NCBI RefSeq assembly: GCF_019578655.1
Contig: NC_063258.1
Coordinates: 12,032,802 to 12,096,801, forward strand
DNA: 64,000 nucleotides
Source of the DNA: Ricinus communis
Taxonomy: Eukaryota; Streptophyta; Magnoliopsida; Malpighiales; Euphorbiaceae
Direction: 5' to 3'
The translations under genes and the position numbers were made by a program. The notes below the pieces were generated by a model that did not search any database, had not been told where the DNA came from, and worked only from the letters and a program-made list of their open reading frames with translations. This document shows, piece after piece, positions 34,370 to 46,255 of this stretch. Every line of letters begins with the position of its first letter. The stretch's first letter is position 1.

Positions 34370-37300
34370 ATTTTAATTTCAAAATAACTAGCTAAAATTA
34401 TTAAAAAGTTAAACAACTATGATTTAATTGAAAAGTAGACCAAATAGTTGAAAAAGAGATAAAATTCCACACCATTAGTAGATTGTGGTGAAATTCTCTA
34501 GGTGCATAGAACACCTAAGTACACTAAATAATGACTCTACTTTTATTTAAGAATATTGATGAACATTATATACACAGACAATGAATATTGATGAATAATA
34601 TATCAAATAAAATGAGCATGAATATTAACCATTATGAATATTATATATACAGACAATGAACATTGATGAATAATACATCAAACAAAATGAACATGATATT
34701 AACCATAATGAATATTAAGTTCACTGATAATGAATATTTCAATATAAAGAAAATTATATATTATAGAATATTACATCTAATGGATATTATACATATAGAA
34801 AATGAACATTTTAGTACATAAAAATGAACAAAAAATATTAATATATGTACATGGTCTGATAAATTTTTTTTGACATGTGATACTATATTCTGATAATTAT
34901 AATTTTTAATTTTAATACATGTACTTGTTACTGACATGTAGAATTTAAGTTTATGCATAATTTTTAATTTAATATTAATTTTTATAAGTTTATTTTATTA
35001 TAATTTTAAAAGAATTTAAAAATAATGAAGAATTATATACTTCAGAAGTAGAATGCATTATACATCTTAGAAAAGAAAATACACCATACGTGTGTTATGG
35101 ACTCCAGTCAATATAGATTCATGGACCGGGGTCCATGTTATAACAATTAGGATTTGTATGCAAATTATAAGATGTACCCCTGTCCATGTAGTTTTATGAA
35201 CTTAGGGGTCCATCCGGTATCATTTTACTTGTACAAAAATCTGTATTTTAAGTCTTACACGTGCATTACACACTGATGCACGTCAGATGCTGATGCAATT
35301 TTAAAAAAAAAATTTATATTCATTATTTGTTAATTTAATTTTGTTGAAAATGTTAAATGTTCATTATTTGCTAACTTAATTTTGTTGAAAAAATATGTAT
35401 ACCACAATATAAATATTTGTAGTATAACTTTAGTCTGATGTTTTTTTTTGTTTACCAATTGTGTAAGGATAATTTATATTATGTATATATTATATAGATT
35501 CATTTAAATGAATTAATGGGTACGATTTTCATCAATGACGAATATCCATTGAAAAAGTAATAAATATTATGCCTATAGATCATGAATGTTTATATAAATC
35601 ATAAAATATTTTCAATATACATCACAAAAATAATAAAAACTTTCATAAATAGTCAATATTTTTATTTGAAAATATTTATGAATATTATATATACAGACAA
35701 TGAACATTGCAGTACTAGATAATAAATATTAATATTAACACTGATGGATAATATATTAAATGAAATGAATATTAAGTTCATAGATAATGAATATTTAAAT
35801 AGAAAGAGAAATAATTATTATAAAATATTACATTTATTGGATATTATATATATAGAAAATGAACATTTTAGTGTATGTAAATGAACAAAAAAAATTAGAA
35901 TGTATCTAGTTTAATAAAAATATTTTGATATGTGTTACTATATTCTAATACATATGATTTTTATTTTTGACATATGTACTTATTATTAACACGTAGAATT
36001 CAATTTTATGTTTAATTTTATGTTTCTCTATTAATCTATTTATAATTTTTATATTTTTATATTGATAAAATCTTAAAATATAAAAAAACTAACAAAGACG
36101 TTAAAATATTTAATTTATTATTATTTTAAAATATTTAAAGATATATTTAATTTTATATATAAATTTAATTTATATTATTATTTATAATTAAAATAATTAC
36201 GATGGTCATACAACGGACGGGTAAACGACTAGCTTTCATAAATATATAAGAAGATATATTTAAAGTATTATTTTTAATATAATATTAATTTTACATTCAT
36301 TTTATTACAATTAAAAATAAAAATCTAATGTCTCAAAAATAAATACACATGTCAAAATAAAAATATTTTAAATAATGACCGTAAAATAATTATAACAGTC
36401 GTTTAACACATAAATAAATGACTAATTCTTATAAATATATAAAAAATTTAGTCAATATATAATTTTTAATATAATATTAATTTTTATAAATTTATTTTAT
36501 TATAATTTAAAAAATTTAAAACGGTACAATATTAATAAAAATATAAAGAAGCGGAGACTTTTGCAATTTGAAAAGAAGGAAAAAGCTGTTATACTCTCTC
36601 TTTATCCACGCACACACATGTGCTGCTTCTAAACTTCGATCCATATAGAATCATGGACCGGGTTTCATATTATAAGCATTGTAGGAGAAAGATTATACTA
36701 CTTTCTCACTCACTTGTAACCCACATTTTTGGCATAGCTTTTCACAATAAAATTTATGATTTTTTTAGCTATTTCAAATTATAAAGATAATTTTAAGAAA
36801 AAGTTAAAATTTCTAATTTTTTTTAAAAATAAATTCTGAAAGATAAATTTTAAAAACTAGAACAACTAGAAGAAAATTTGAAAATTTTATACAAGTGGAC
36901 TGCATTCAATCAATCTCCCTTTTGAATCTTCATTACTAAGATATTAGTTTTATACAATTACATTTTCTTTTTTTTGATGTTTGGGCTAATTTCTGCACCA
37001 AGGCCTTTTATTTTCCCTCCTATTTATTTATTTATATTTTTAAAATCATAAGAGTATACTGAAGTTACAAAGTAAGAACACTTCAAATGAAAGGGTATAG
37101 AGAAAATGAAGCCAGGTCAGAAGAAAAGGGTAAATTTTCTTCCATTTTCATTTCTGAAAAATTAATGTACAAAATCAGAGAAATAGAGGACCTAATTATG
37201 TTATAGAAAAATTACAAGAAAATTGAATTTGGATCCTTTAGTCTAACTCTTTGTAGGCAAAAATCAGCACAATTCACTTTACTTACTTAATTAGTCACAT

Positions 37301-37536
37301 GTTATAAGAAAATAGAAATCCGCTACAATTTAAGTAACCTACTATAGTAAGTTAAAGTTTACCTGATATTTACCTTTAATAGTATGTCAATTTCTAGGTG
37401 GACGCTACACCTAGGTGTACTGCAGAAAAAGTCATAAGAATATTGATTATTTATTAAAGCTTTTATTGTTTTTGTAATGCATATTAGAAAAATTTTATAT
37501 TTGATATAAACATGCATCATTTAAAGGCATAATATT
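34370..37536. repeat. AT-rich region with a diverged duplication
   Basis: No gene. Two related blocks: 34555-35240 and 35680-36700. Shared words are ACAGACAATGAA (34577, 35694), AATATTAATTTTTATAA (about 34970, 36476) and AATCATGGACCGG-like words near 35125 and 36650. The second block is longer and contains its own internal repeat of about 190 bp (TAAATATATAA words at about 36238 and 36435). Which element type they belong to is not clear. Confidence 0.5.
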
Positions 37537-39592
37537 TGTAATACCCGAAATTTATCTTTTTAGTAATAATAATAATAATAATAGTAATAATAATAATAAC
37601 TAATAAGGATTGTGATGATGATAATAATAAAACTAGAAGTTTTAAAATTTAATGAATGTGATTAGAGTAAAGAATTCTATTTTTTAAATTGGATAAATTA
37701 TGATAGATTATTGATGAGGGTTTAAGAGTGATATTAATCTTGAGGGTTTAAGAAGAACTTTCAGGGATTAATAATCTTTAACTAAAGAATGTAGGGGATA
37801 AATGGCGATATGAAATGAAAAATAAAGAAAAAAAAAGGAAAGGAGAAGAATGAGACGAGGAAGACAAAAGAGGGAAATTTGAGATGCCTTTAATAGCAGA
37901 TGGTGGAGGAGCTCGCTTGAGGTGCGTTGAAGCTGGCTGTCGAAGCAGCTGAGTTGGTGAGCATGGCAGCAGCACCGGCGGCGGTGAACGACAATGTCAA
38001 GCAGTAAAAAAATGGAAGAATTGGCAACAGCTTCTTCGACACCGTCCATGGCTTTTCCGGCGACGGCAACAGCTGCATCTAGTGGCGATCAACTCGCGTA
38101 AGAGTGGGCTTCCATTTGGGGGTAGCAGCGATGGCAATGGTGGCCGAAGGAGTGAGATCCAACTAATGAAGGTTTGTATAGGGAGCTGGGATGTTGGACT
38201 TTTTCGGCCATCTCTAGCGAGTTATGGCTGATCAGAGTTTATGTCACAAGCTTTTCCAATAGCACTAATTTTACAGCGATCGGATTCCATTGGGAAATCA
38301 ACGGTTAAACTGTTTGTGATGTATCAGAATGATCGAGGACTGGATTGAAGAATCAGATGCTAGCATCATTATCTACGCGCTATCTCGAGTCTGAAGGCGT
38401 TCTCGGATCGTCGATCGGACTACGGCGGCTGAAGGCAAGTCGACCGATTTATCAAGCGTCTCGATAATCCATCGTTTCACCCCGCTCCACCCGAGGCTTA
38501 GGAGCAGAGCAAAGGGGTCAACAGAACCGTGAGTTAAATTTATATATCTGGTATACTTGTGTCATGCCAAAATTTTATATAGCAATTTTAATTAATTGAT
38601 TTATAGATTTAAATTATTTATTATTCATCTAAATAACCATTTTATAGAATTAATAATCTATTTACTATTTATATGTCATTTTGCACATCATTAATATTAT
38701 GATTGCATATTGATTTGGAATGAGATAGCGGTAGAACATGCTACCTGATGGATTGTATCAAGACTATGTGCGCACCGGTATAGATCTGAGAAAGGTAGTA
38801 AAAGAATATTTTTAAGACTTGCCCTTGTCGAGTTCAACTCTCTCAGCTGTGAAGTTGGATTGCCGAATTAAAGGTCCCTGGTCGAGCATTGCTCTCTAGG
38901 CGCCGGCTTTATTAGAAATCAAGTGACCAGACTGGATTCAAAGACCCTGGTCGAGCTTCGCTCTCTGGGCGCCAGTCTAATTAGAGTGAGAGAGCCGAAA
39001 GACTATTACTGTTAGGGTTAGGATTTTGCTGAGGTACTCATCCCAAAATGTCTAAATTGTATTTTACTGAATCATGGCATGATACGCGTTTTAATATGAT
39101 ATAATATTTTATTCTGATTAAATAAATATTTTATTTAGATGGTTGTATGTAGGTTTTCTGGATTATATGATTTTAACTCACTCTCGAGACTGACAGTCTC
39201 AAATTTAATTATTTTTCCGATGTTTGTTAGTTTTCTCACAATTGTTCTCCCCTGACAGCTTGACTTCCTTCATCTTCGAGTTTAATGTAACTAATTTTAT
39301 TTGTATGTTTGATTTTTTTGGAATTCTAGATTCTTCACAGTAGTGGTTTCAAAAGTTATTATTTTATTTTGGCATGTTAAACCAGGCATTGCCTAATTTG
39401 TGTTGATATACTGAATTAAATATGTAGTATCTGGATGGTTTGAAAGTTGGTTATGCAAAAAATTTATAATAGATAGAATTTGAATTATATTTGATTAAGT
39501 TAGTGAATTGTTAGGCTTGCTACTGGTTGTAGTGGCCTTACGCCTACCTATTCCCTAGCGCCGGTCACGGGCCCACAGATTATGTCGTGAAA
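37537..39592 (+). mobile_element. Solo LTR, 2056 bp, TSD ATATT (Tekay/Del-like)
   Basis: It starts TGTAATACCCG and ends TCGTGAAA (degenerate for GTGACA), flanked by ATATT at 37532-37536 and 39593-39597. The reverse complement of 50557-52606 matches it along its length, including the repeated word TCGAG-TTCGCTCTCTGGGCG near 38890-38970 and a (TAA)n tract near its start. There is no primer-binding site or internal sequence, so it is a solo LTR. It lies within the interval bounded by the two CACTA remnants. Confidence 0.85.
37563..37601. repeat. (TAA)n microsatellite
   Basis: TAATAATAATAATAATA with one TAG interruption, near the start of the solo LTR. The same tract occurs at 51284-51305 at the matching place of the other solo LTR. 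Confidence 0.9.
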
Positions 39593-39794
39593 ATATTCAT
39601 TAGTTTGTCAATAGATATTCATCATTAATGAAAATCACACCACTAATTCATTCAAATGAACATATATAATATAGACATAACATAAATCGTCCTTACACAG
39701 ATGGTAAACAAAAAAGATATCAATCTAAAATTATATTATAGATATTTGTATTTATATTTAATAGGAAAAATTTACTTATTATGTCTCACATGGA

Positions 39795-40105
39795 CACATA
39801 AGTGGCTCTAGAAAGAAGAGTCACTAGAAGGAGCTGCAAAAGCATAAGTAGATGGCCCTACTGACTGTCTTTTTATCAAAAGAGGTACATGTAGTGATGG
39901 CGAAGGTGAATTGGAGGCAAAGGCAAAGGCAAAGGCGAAGGCGACAGCGAAGGCAAAGGCAACAGGGATAGCGATGGATATGGTGAAGTTGCTAGAGGTG
40001 GTGCCACCAAATGTGAAGTCAAAGGAGTTTGTAGCCATGGAGCACGACCTGATGTCGATCTACACCTACCAATGTCTCATTTTCTACTTGACATGTCTAC
40101 AAAAA
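39795..40105 (-). pseudogene. First exon of a CACTA second gene, remnant
   Basis: On the minus strand a T-rich run ending TTTTTTTGTAG (about 40105-40095) looks like an intron 3' end. It is followed by ATGTCAAGTAGAAAATGA, which reads MSSRK then stop, and then 40038-39808 is open (SFDFTFGGTTSS, an Ala-Phe repeat, then a Ser/Pro-rich part). The Ala-Phe run comes from a 6-bp tandem repeat (GGCAAA on the plus strand, 39914-39962). A Met-Ser-Ser-Arg-Lys start and a Ser/Pro-rich N-terminus are what I would expect of the second protein of plant CACTA elements, directly after the transposase gene end at 40275. This is inference from position and composition. Confidence 0.35.
39914..39962. repeat. 6-bp tandem repeat (GGCAAA)n
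   Basis: About eight degenerate copies of GGCAAA/GGCGAA. It gives an Ala-Lys frame on one strand and an Ala-Phe frame on the other; neither is evidence of a gene by itself. Confidence 0.85.
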
Positions 40106-40274
40106 AATGTAACAAATAATAAAAGCATAAAAAATAAATAGAAAATGTTAAATGTGGCACATCGGTAAATAATAAATATCAAAATACCCATTTACAAAGT
40201 ACAATACTGAAAACAAATACAATTACATTAATTATTATCACTAGTATCCACATTTTCTTCACTTTCATCTTCAT

Positions 40275-40595
40275 CTAGAACTTTAGATTTTGACTCAAGT
40301 ACCATATCATCTGAATCTCAGCTTCGTCATCATCTAAATCAATAGATTCTCCATGTAAAATGTGTATTGGAATAACTTGCTCTTGAATAGGTAGTTGGAG
40401 ATTAGTAGGCTCGTCTTCTTGGAATATCGTGATAGTGACAACTTGTTCCTCAACAACTTTAGGTACATCCATAATGGGCCTCCCTTTAACTTTGGAAACC
40501 GCCCACTAGTCATACTTATCTTTTCTCAAACCAGAATAAGGTACATAATATACCTGTGCAGCTTGCATTGCAAGAATGGATGATTCATACTTGTT
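40275..40595 (-). pseudogene. CACTA transposase gene C-terminal end (DUF4216-like)
   Basis: Minus strand: ESSILAMQAAQVYYVPYSGL at about 40587-40528 is the block typical of the C-terminal DUF4216 domain in plant CACTA TNP2-type proteins, where EPFILASQAxQVFYV is the usual form. It continues WAVSKVKGRPIMDVP and a 65-residue acidic tail (40472-40275, with SIDLDDDEAEIQM). One stop lies before WAV. The protein would belong to the cut-and-paste machinery of the element. The domain is truncated at 40600, where R repeat takes over, so the catalytic part is absent. Confidence 0.55.
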
Positions 40596-40600
40596 GAGCT

Positions 40601-42207
40601 TAAAGGAGAAATCATGTTGCTTACTATTAATCCAAGCCAGAATGTGCGTATTTTGATATTTAGGATGCAAATAATTATGTAATATGGGTTAGAGTGTTAT
40701 TAAGTATGCCCACCCAAAATTTTTCATATCTTTTTTATTCTGGCTCAATAAATTTGGGACTACAAGGGTTGTTGACCAGTCAACTCCTCTTTGTCTAGTA
40801 TGATGGTTTAGTTTTATTTGGAGAGTATAAACACCACTATTGAGAGAAAGCGTGTTGAAGCAGTAATCATAGGCATAGATCCAATGCTTGGATGAATGCA
40901 AAGAAAGAAAATTAATTAATCGAGTATTAGTATTATTCTGGTGGAAAGAGGGAACGATGAGAATCGAGGAACACCTTAATATTCTGATTCAAGATTTGTA
41001 CTATTGGGATCTCTATCATTCTATGTTCCTCTAGGCATGAGGACTCCTCATGACAACAGAATTGGCATAGGGAATCATGGGAATGCAATTAATAAGCTTG
41101 ACCAGTGGCATTGGGGCGTGAATTGATTGTCTAGCAGGACGAGACACAAATACACATGCGTAAGGTAGAAATCATATTGCTTTCGATTAATCCAAGCGGG
41201 AATCGCATGTTATGATGTTTAGGATGCATATAGTGATGTAATTTGGGCAGAAGTGTTATTAGGTATGCCCACGTGAATTATTCCTTATTTTTCTAAAGCT
41301 GGCTCATAAAATTTGGAGCTACGAGAGTTGTTGACCAACCAACTCCTCTTTGGTTATTGATTTTAAGTTTAGTTTATTCATCTCTCTTTATTTATTTATT
41401 CATATTTAGCTTCTAGTCTCTTCTTCTTATCGAATGGGGGCTTGCGCACTACAAAAACGCATGCAACCGAAGAGGCTAGTGAGCATATTATTTTAGCTTC
41501 CTACCTTGCCAAAAATCAAGTTATGATTTCCTTCAAGAATTTTGTGGAATTATCAAGAGTCATGATAGCGCACATAGAATTATTGCTCATATCCTTTTTT
41601 TCTTTTGTGTTCTTTGTACACCCTTGTACTTTAATCAATTTGATTTAATCCTTCACTTAGCCATATGGAAGAGAATAAAGAACTTATGATTTCTTTCCTT
41701 CTTGGAACTGAAGTCCTACCTATATTCTTATTTTATTTAATTCTTTTGCGTCATTCTTTCTAATGTCTCTATAGTTTGATGGTTTCATTTTATTTTCCAA
41801 GCATAAACACGAGTGTTGATTAAAAGCGCCTCAAAGCAGCAATCATAGGCACCGACCCAATGCTTGGACAAATACAAAGAAAGAAAATTAGTTGATCAAG
41901 CATTAATATCATTCTTAGAATGATCGTCGACGATCTTTTGGAGGAAAGAGGGAACGACGAGAATCGAGGCACAGTCTAATATGCTGATTTAGACATATAA
42001 TTATATAATTTGGGTCGAAGTGTTATTAGGTATGCCCATGCAAATTTCCCCTGTTTTCATTTATCAGGTTCATAAAATTTGGGAGTATGATAATTGTTGA
42101 CCAGTCAACTCCTCTTTGTCTTAGTGTGATGGTTTGGTTTTATTTGGGGAGTGTAAACATAAGTGTTGATGAAAGAGCGTGCAAGCAGTAATGATAGGCA
42201 TTAATCA
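40601..42207 (-). repeat. R repeat, three partial reverse units
   Basis: Palindromic junctions at 40771-40784, 41330-41343 and 42096-42109. After the first and the third, R continues with a shorter form that skips about 0.4 kb (CAACTCCTCTTTGTCT directly to the TGATGGTTT word). The R frame is readable near 40960-41100 with one stop. It ends at the LTR at 42208. Confidence 0.7.
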
Positions 42208-44873
42208 TGACGTGATTCTTGTAAGGATCTGCAATAGTTACATTGCGGAATTATAACATAACTACTGCCAAGGACATCTAAAGTTAGAGTTAGGAATAAA
42301 GATGTCGACTCAACAACTTTCTAAAAGTGTGAACCTTAGAATGGAAAGGTTTTGGACGCCACATTTAAGATTAGGAAGAATGTGAGTCATAAGTGTCCCA
42401 CCCGTACGCTAAGTATCTATCATCCTTTTAGCATTGCATTTTCATATAGTATCTTAATTGATTTAAGGTAGTACTTAAGTGTGTTTAATAATAAATAATA
42501 GTGGGACTTAAATGAAATGAATGAAAGATGGTGGATTGAATTAGGATGAAAGAATAAAAGTTAGAGGGTTCATAAGTAATATGAATAATTCATTAAGGAC
42601 CTAAGAGGATATTTTACAACTAATCCTATCCTAAAAAATATGTCTAGAATCATCCACTCTCTAAGTCTCCAAATACATATATATTCACACACGCACACAC
42701 TTAATATAAGAAATGAAAAGAGAGGAATTAAGAGAATTTCTTCATTAAACAACCTGGTCTAATCTTTTTCCAAGAGGAATTTCAAGGTTTAAGCACTTTG
42801 TTGGCCATAATCTTCATCTATAAAGGCTTTAAAGATATATTTGGTAAGTATTATAAGAGTCTTGATTGATTTGAGTTAGGATTATTGAGCTGTATTCTCA
42901 GGTTGGATTTTTCTGATTTTTCAGCCTCTGTATATATTTCATATCTTGAGCTAGAAAAATAAAAATTAGGTGTGGCTTAATGCATAGGAAACTCTGGAGA
43001 GTCCTCTATGACTTTGTAGTTTTATTTTTGTGCTAGTTTTGTCTTTATCTTTGTGGAATCAGACCAAACATTTTATTGCTTATCCTATCAGGATAGTTTA
43101 AGTTGGTCATGTTAAATTATGCTTAACTCCTTCTATAGTTATCTAATTGAAGTGAAATGTCTTTTGCTATTATAGACATGAATACCTAGAAGTATACAAA
43201 CTATGAGCCTTAAATACCTCATATCTGCCCTATCATGGTTGTTGAGATAGAATTGTAAGATTGAGTTTAAAAGCATAATTTGCATATCATTTAGGGGCTG
43301 CATGATAGAAGAGCATAAATGCTTATTATTTTGTTGAATTCTAAGTTAAATTTATGAATTAGGTGTTGAAAAAGACAAGAAAAGTGCAAGTGCAAGGTAG
43401 ATATTTTATGGAGCTAGTTAGGTATAACTAAAGGTCACTTTCGATGAGTAGTTATCAAGCCCTTGCGAAGTTGATTTCTTTGATTTGAAAGCTTCATATT
43501 GAACTTGGAGAAAAGGAAAATTAAAGTTGTTATTTTAAGCTTATTAAATTTCAGATCGGTACTTATTACAAAATATATTCTATTGGTTTTACAAATTTGA
43601 AGTATAATTAACAAAAGTAGGTTGTTTATGTTGGATTTTACATATGATGATTTTGCAATTCAACAACAAGAATATTTTAGCTTTTCATTCGCCTAATTAA
43701 TTAATATATAAATATTAATTAAAGATCTTGGTTTTTCCTTGATGAGCACAAACATTGATAGCCTTAATTTTATCAATTACACATTACTTATATTTTACAA
43801 TTACGGGGCAGTCTTTTATATTTCCATTTTAATGTTAAAAAGAGTATTCATCCAATGCCTTTGAGCAAGTGAAAGTGTAGTTTATTTTCAAGAAATGTAT
43901 CCTCACACTGATGTGTTTGGAATGTGCTGAGATTGATATATGTACATGTGATTTATTTATGGTTGTTAATGCACATTAGACAATGGGGCACTTGATTGCA
44001 GGCCGATGAAAGGAGAAGGGTCGGACCGTGCTAATATAGAGGAAGGGTTAGCCATCAGGTGTGCCTAGAGTGAGAGATTTTGAATGATGGTTGATTGGTG
44101 ATAATTATTGTGAGGATGGTTAAAATCTATGAGTCTTTTTATACCATTTAAAGTATATGATGTTGATAATTAGTATTGTTATTTTTTCTAAACATTAGAA
44201 TAGTTTTTGTAGTGGTGTATTCTTGCTTGGCAAAGATTAATTGCCTTAAGAATTTGATTCACAACGTTATATATTTCGTATAATTATGTGGTTTTCTTCT
44301 ACTTACAATTATCTAAATTTTTTTCTACTTGTATATCTATTCACTAAGTATTTTTATATTCATTTTACTCATTTCACAAATTTTATTCAGGAAGCAAAGA
44401 TTGATAGTGGGTGCTCATTTCACAAATTTTATTCAGGAAGCAAAGCTTGATAATAGGTGCTTGAGCTAGTAAGTGTATTTAAAGGCAAGAGTAAGGTTGG
44501 CCAATATTTCTTGTCTGAGGAGTCATATACATACTCATTGTAACTTGTACATAAATATTCATCCTTGTTTCATACCATGGTAGTTATGTACATTGAAAAG
44601 GTTATGTTATAAAGTTAATGTTTAAAGGCAAACTTTGTATACTAACTTATTTAATAATATTTGATAAAGGCATTTCTAGTTATAGTCGTTCTAATGAAAC
44701 ATCATTTTAAAGAAAAAATTATCTATTTTTCATAATTAAAATTTTCAAATACATTATTACATATATATATATATATATATGTAAGTACGTTATAATTCAA
44801 CTAAACTAAATATATCTTGGCAATCGTTTGGTTTTAAATATCCATCTCGACCTACGTGAGAAGAGATGTGACA
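42208..44873 (+). mobile_element. 5' LTR of a Tekay/Del-like element (start approximate)
   Basis: The 3' end is clear: GATGTGACA at 44865-44873, then a primer-binding site. The start is where R stops, TGACGTGATTC at 42208; no second LTR is available to confirm it, so length (2.67 kb) and start are tentative. It contains an (AT)n microsatellite at 44759-44780 and a direct duplication of about 46 bp (44369-44461). No coding region. Confidence 0.6.
44759..44780. repeat. (AT)n microsatellite
   Basis: An uninterrupted alternating AT run of about 20 bases within the long LTR. Confidence 0.9.
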
Positions 44874-44877
44874 ATTT

Positions 44878-44890
44878 TGGTATCAAAGGT
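44878..44890 (+). promoter_or_regulatory. Primer-binding site, initiator tRNA-Met type
   Basis: TGGTATCAAAGGT four bases after the LTR end; the usual form is TGGTATCAGAGC. It primes minus-strand DNA synthesis in Ty3 elements of the chromovirus kind. Confidence 0.7.
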
Positions 44891-44982
44891 TGCTACACAG
44901 TTCGTTAAATTATGTTTATTGTGGAACTTGTATTTCTTGTTGTTTGATGAAACATTTGTTTTATTTTCATTTATTTAATAGT

Positions 44983-46100
44983 ATGCCACCAAGAAGGAAT
45001 CGAACTAAGGCTCTACTCGAAGAGAGAGCTGGCAAACTAGGTAGTGATTGGGCATAGTTTAGGGGTAGTAGTAATCTTGAATTAGAGTCAGAAGCTACAA
45101 CTCCTATCATTGAACAACCTCCACCTCTTGCACCCCCTATTGTACTTGTTTTGCAGCTTGATCCGAGGGTTCTTACAAAGACTATAATTTCTACTTTAGC
45201 AGCACAAGAATAGAAAAGAAAGCTCAGGGATATCATGGAGCATGAATAGAAGTGTGGGGCACTTGATTTTCATGGTTCTATTGATTCTAGAGAGGCGGAC
45301 AGGTGGTTGAAAGCAATAGAGAAAGCATTCAACCCACTTGATATGAAAAAACCACAAAGGGTTAGTAATGTATATGGTTTACTACATGACACCTCAGATT
45401 CTTAGTTTGCTTAAGTAAAGATTCTACATGGGGATCAATTGAATTGACAAGTGTTCAAGACATAACTTTGTAGAGAATATTAGACAGATGCATTTAAGGT
45501 AGAGAGACAAAATGAGTTCATTGCCTTAAAATAAGGGAATATGACGGTACGGGAGTATATTGATAAATTTGAAAATCTATACAAGTATGCTTCTGACATA
45601 GAGTAAATCAAAGAGAAAGAGAGTAAATCAAAGATTCCAGCCTCGACAACGAAATAAAAAGTATTCAGTAAGGGACCCGACATATCACAGTAGAGGACCT
45701 TTGTCATTACTAGGCATTTATAGACCACAACCTGAAGTTAGTCAAAGTTTAGTGAGACAACTAATGGTTAGTGCAAGTAGTGCAATTAGGAGGTCTACAC
45801 CTTATGCTAATTGTGGCTACATTCACGAGGGAGGAGATTGTAGGAAAAGATCCATTCAGTGTTTTGACTGTGGTGGATCGGGACACATTAGAAGGGATTG
45901 TCCCAACATTGTACAATTTGGTATTAATGTTGGTAGGGGAGCACAGATTGTGGTTAGCAAAGGAGGTAGGGCTCTTGGCATTAGTAGAGGCTCAGGTAGA
46001 GGTTCTAGAGCTAGTGTTAGTAGAGAGAGTGGTGTATCCAGATTGACACATCTTATTCAACACACAAATAGAGAGGCCTTTAGTACAATCTAGAGTATTT
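44983..46100 (+). pseudogene. Tekay/Del-like gag with zinc knuckle, broken
   Basis: It starts MPPRRNRTKALLEERAGKLG about 90 bp after the primer-binding site and runs through several in-frame TAG codons. It has a capsid-type stretch (FHGSIDSREADRWLKAIEKA, about 45272-45330) and, in the open piece 45701-46093, the zinc knuckle CFDCGGSGHIRRDC (CX2CX4HX4C, about 45861-45902). A 17-bp tandem duplication near 45603-45635 and several indels break the middle. In a working element this is the nucleocapsid-capsid protein. The zinc knuckle and the MPPRR start fit the Del/Tekay chromovirus group; the lineage is an inference. Confidence 0.8.
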
Positions 46101-46129
46101 ACAATGAGACAACATGGGGTAGCATCATC

Positions 46130-46235
46130 GATTGATGTCATTTCTGGTAGGTTAACAATCTTTGGTAAGAATGCATAAGTTCTTATTGATCCGGGTGCAA
46201 CTCACTCATTTATTGCTTCATCATTTATATCCTAT
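46130..46235 (+). pseudogene. Retropepsin start of the Tekay/Del-like element
   Basis: VLIDPGATHSFIASSF is readable around 46170-46220. It carries the D-P-G-A-T catalytic motif of the chromovirus protease. The domain is cut after about 20 residues and an LTR begins at 46256. The rest of the protease and the start of RT are missing. Confidence 0.75.
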
Positions 46236-46255
46236 ATACTAAAGGAAAAGAGTGT

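Noticed and set aside
37768..38078. Overlapping frames on the minus strand that look like a signal-peptide protein
   Set aside because: They lie inside the solo LTR 37537-39592, are not kept in its partner at 50557-52606, and have no domain.
39911..40141. Ala-Lys-rich protein on the plus strand, histone H1-like at first sight
   Set aside because: The run comes from a 6-bp tandem repeat, and the neighbouring minus-strand frames fit a CACTA second gene better.
44878..44890. Possible tRNA gene piece at the Met-type sequence
   Set aside because: Only the 3' complementary stretch exists and it sits right after an LTR; it is a primer-binding site, as is the one at 49213-49230.
45701..46093. Separate small zinc-finger gene
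   Set aside because: The CX2CX4HX4C knuckle is the nucleocapsid of the surrounding gag, in the expected place between capsid and protease.
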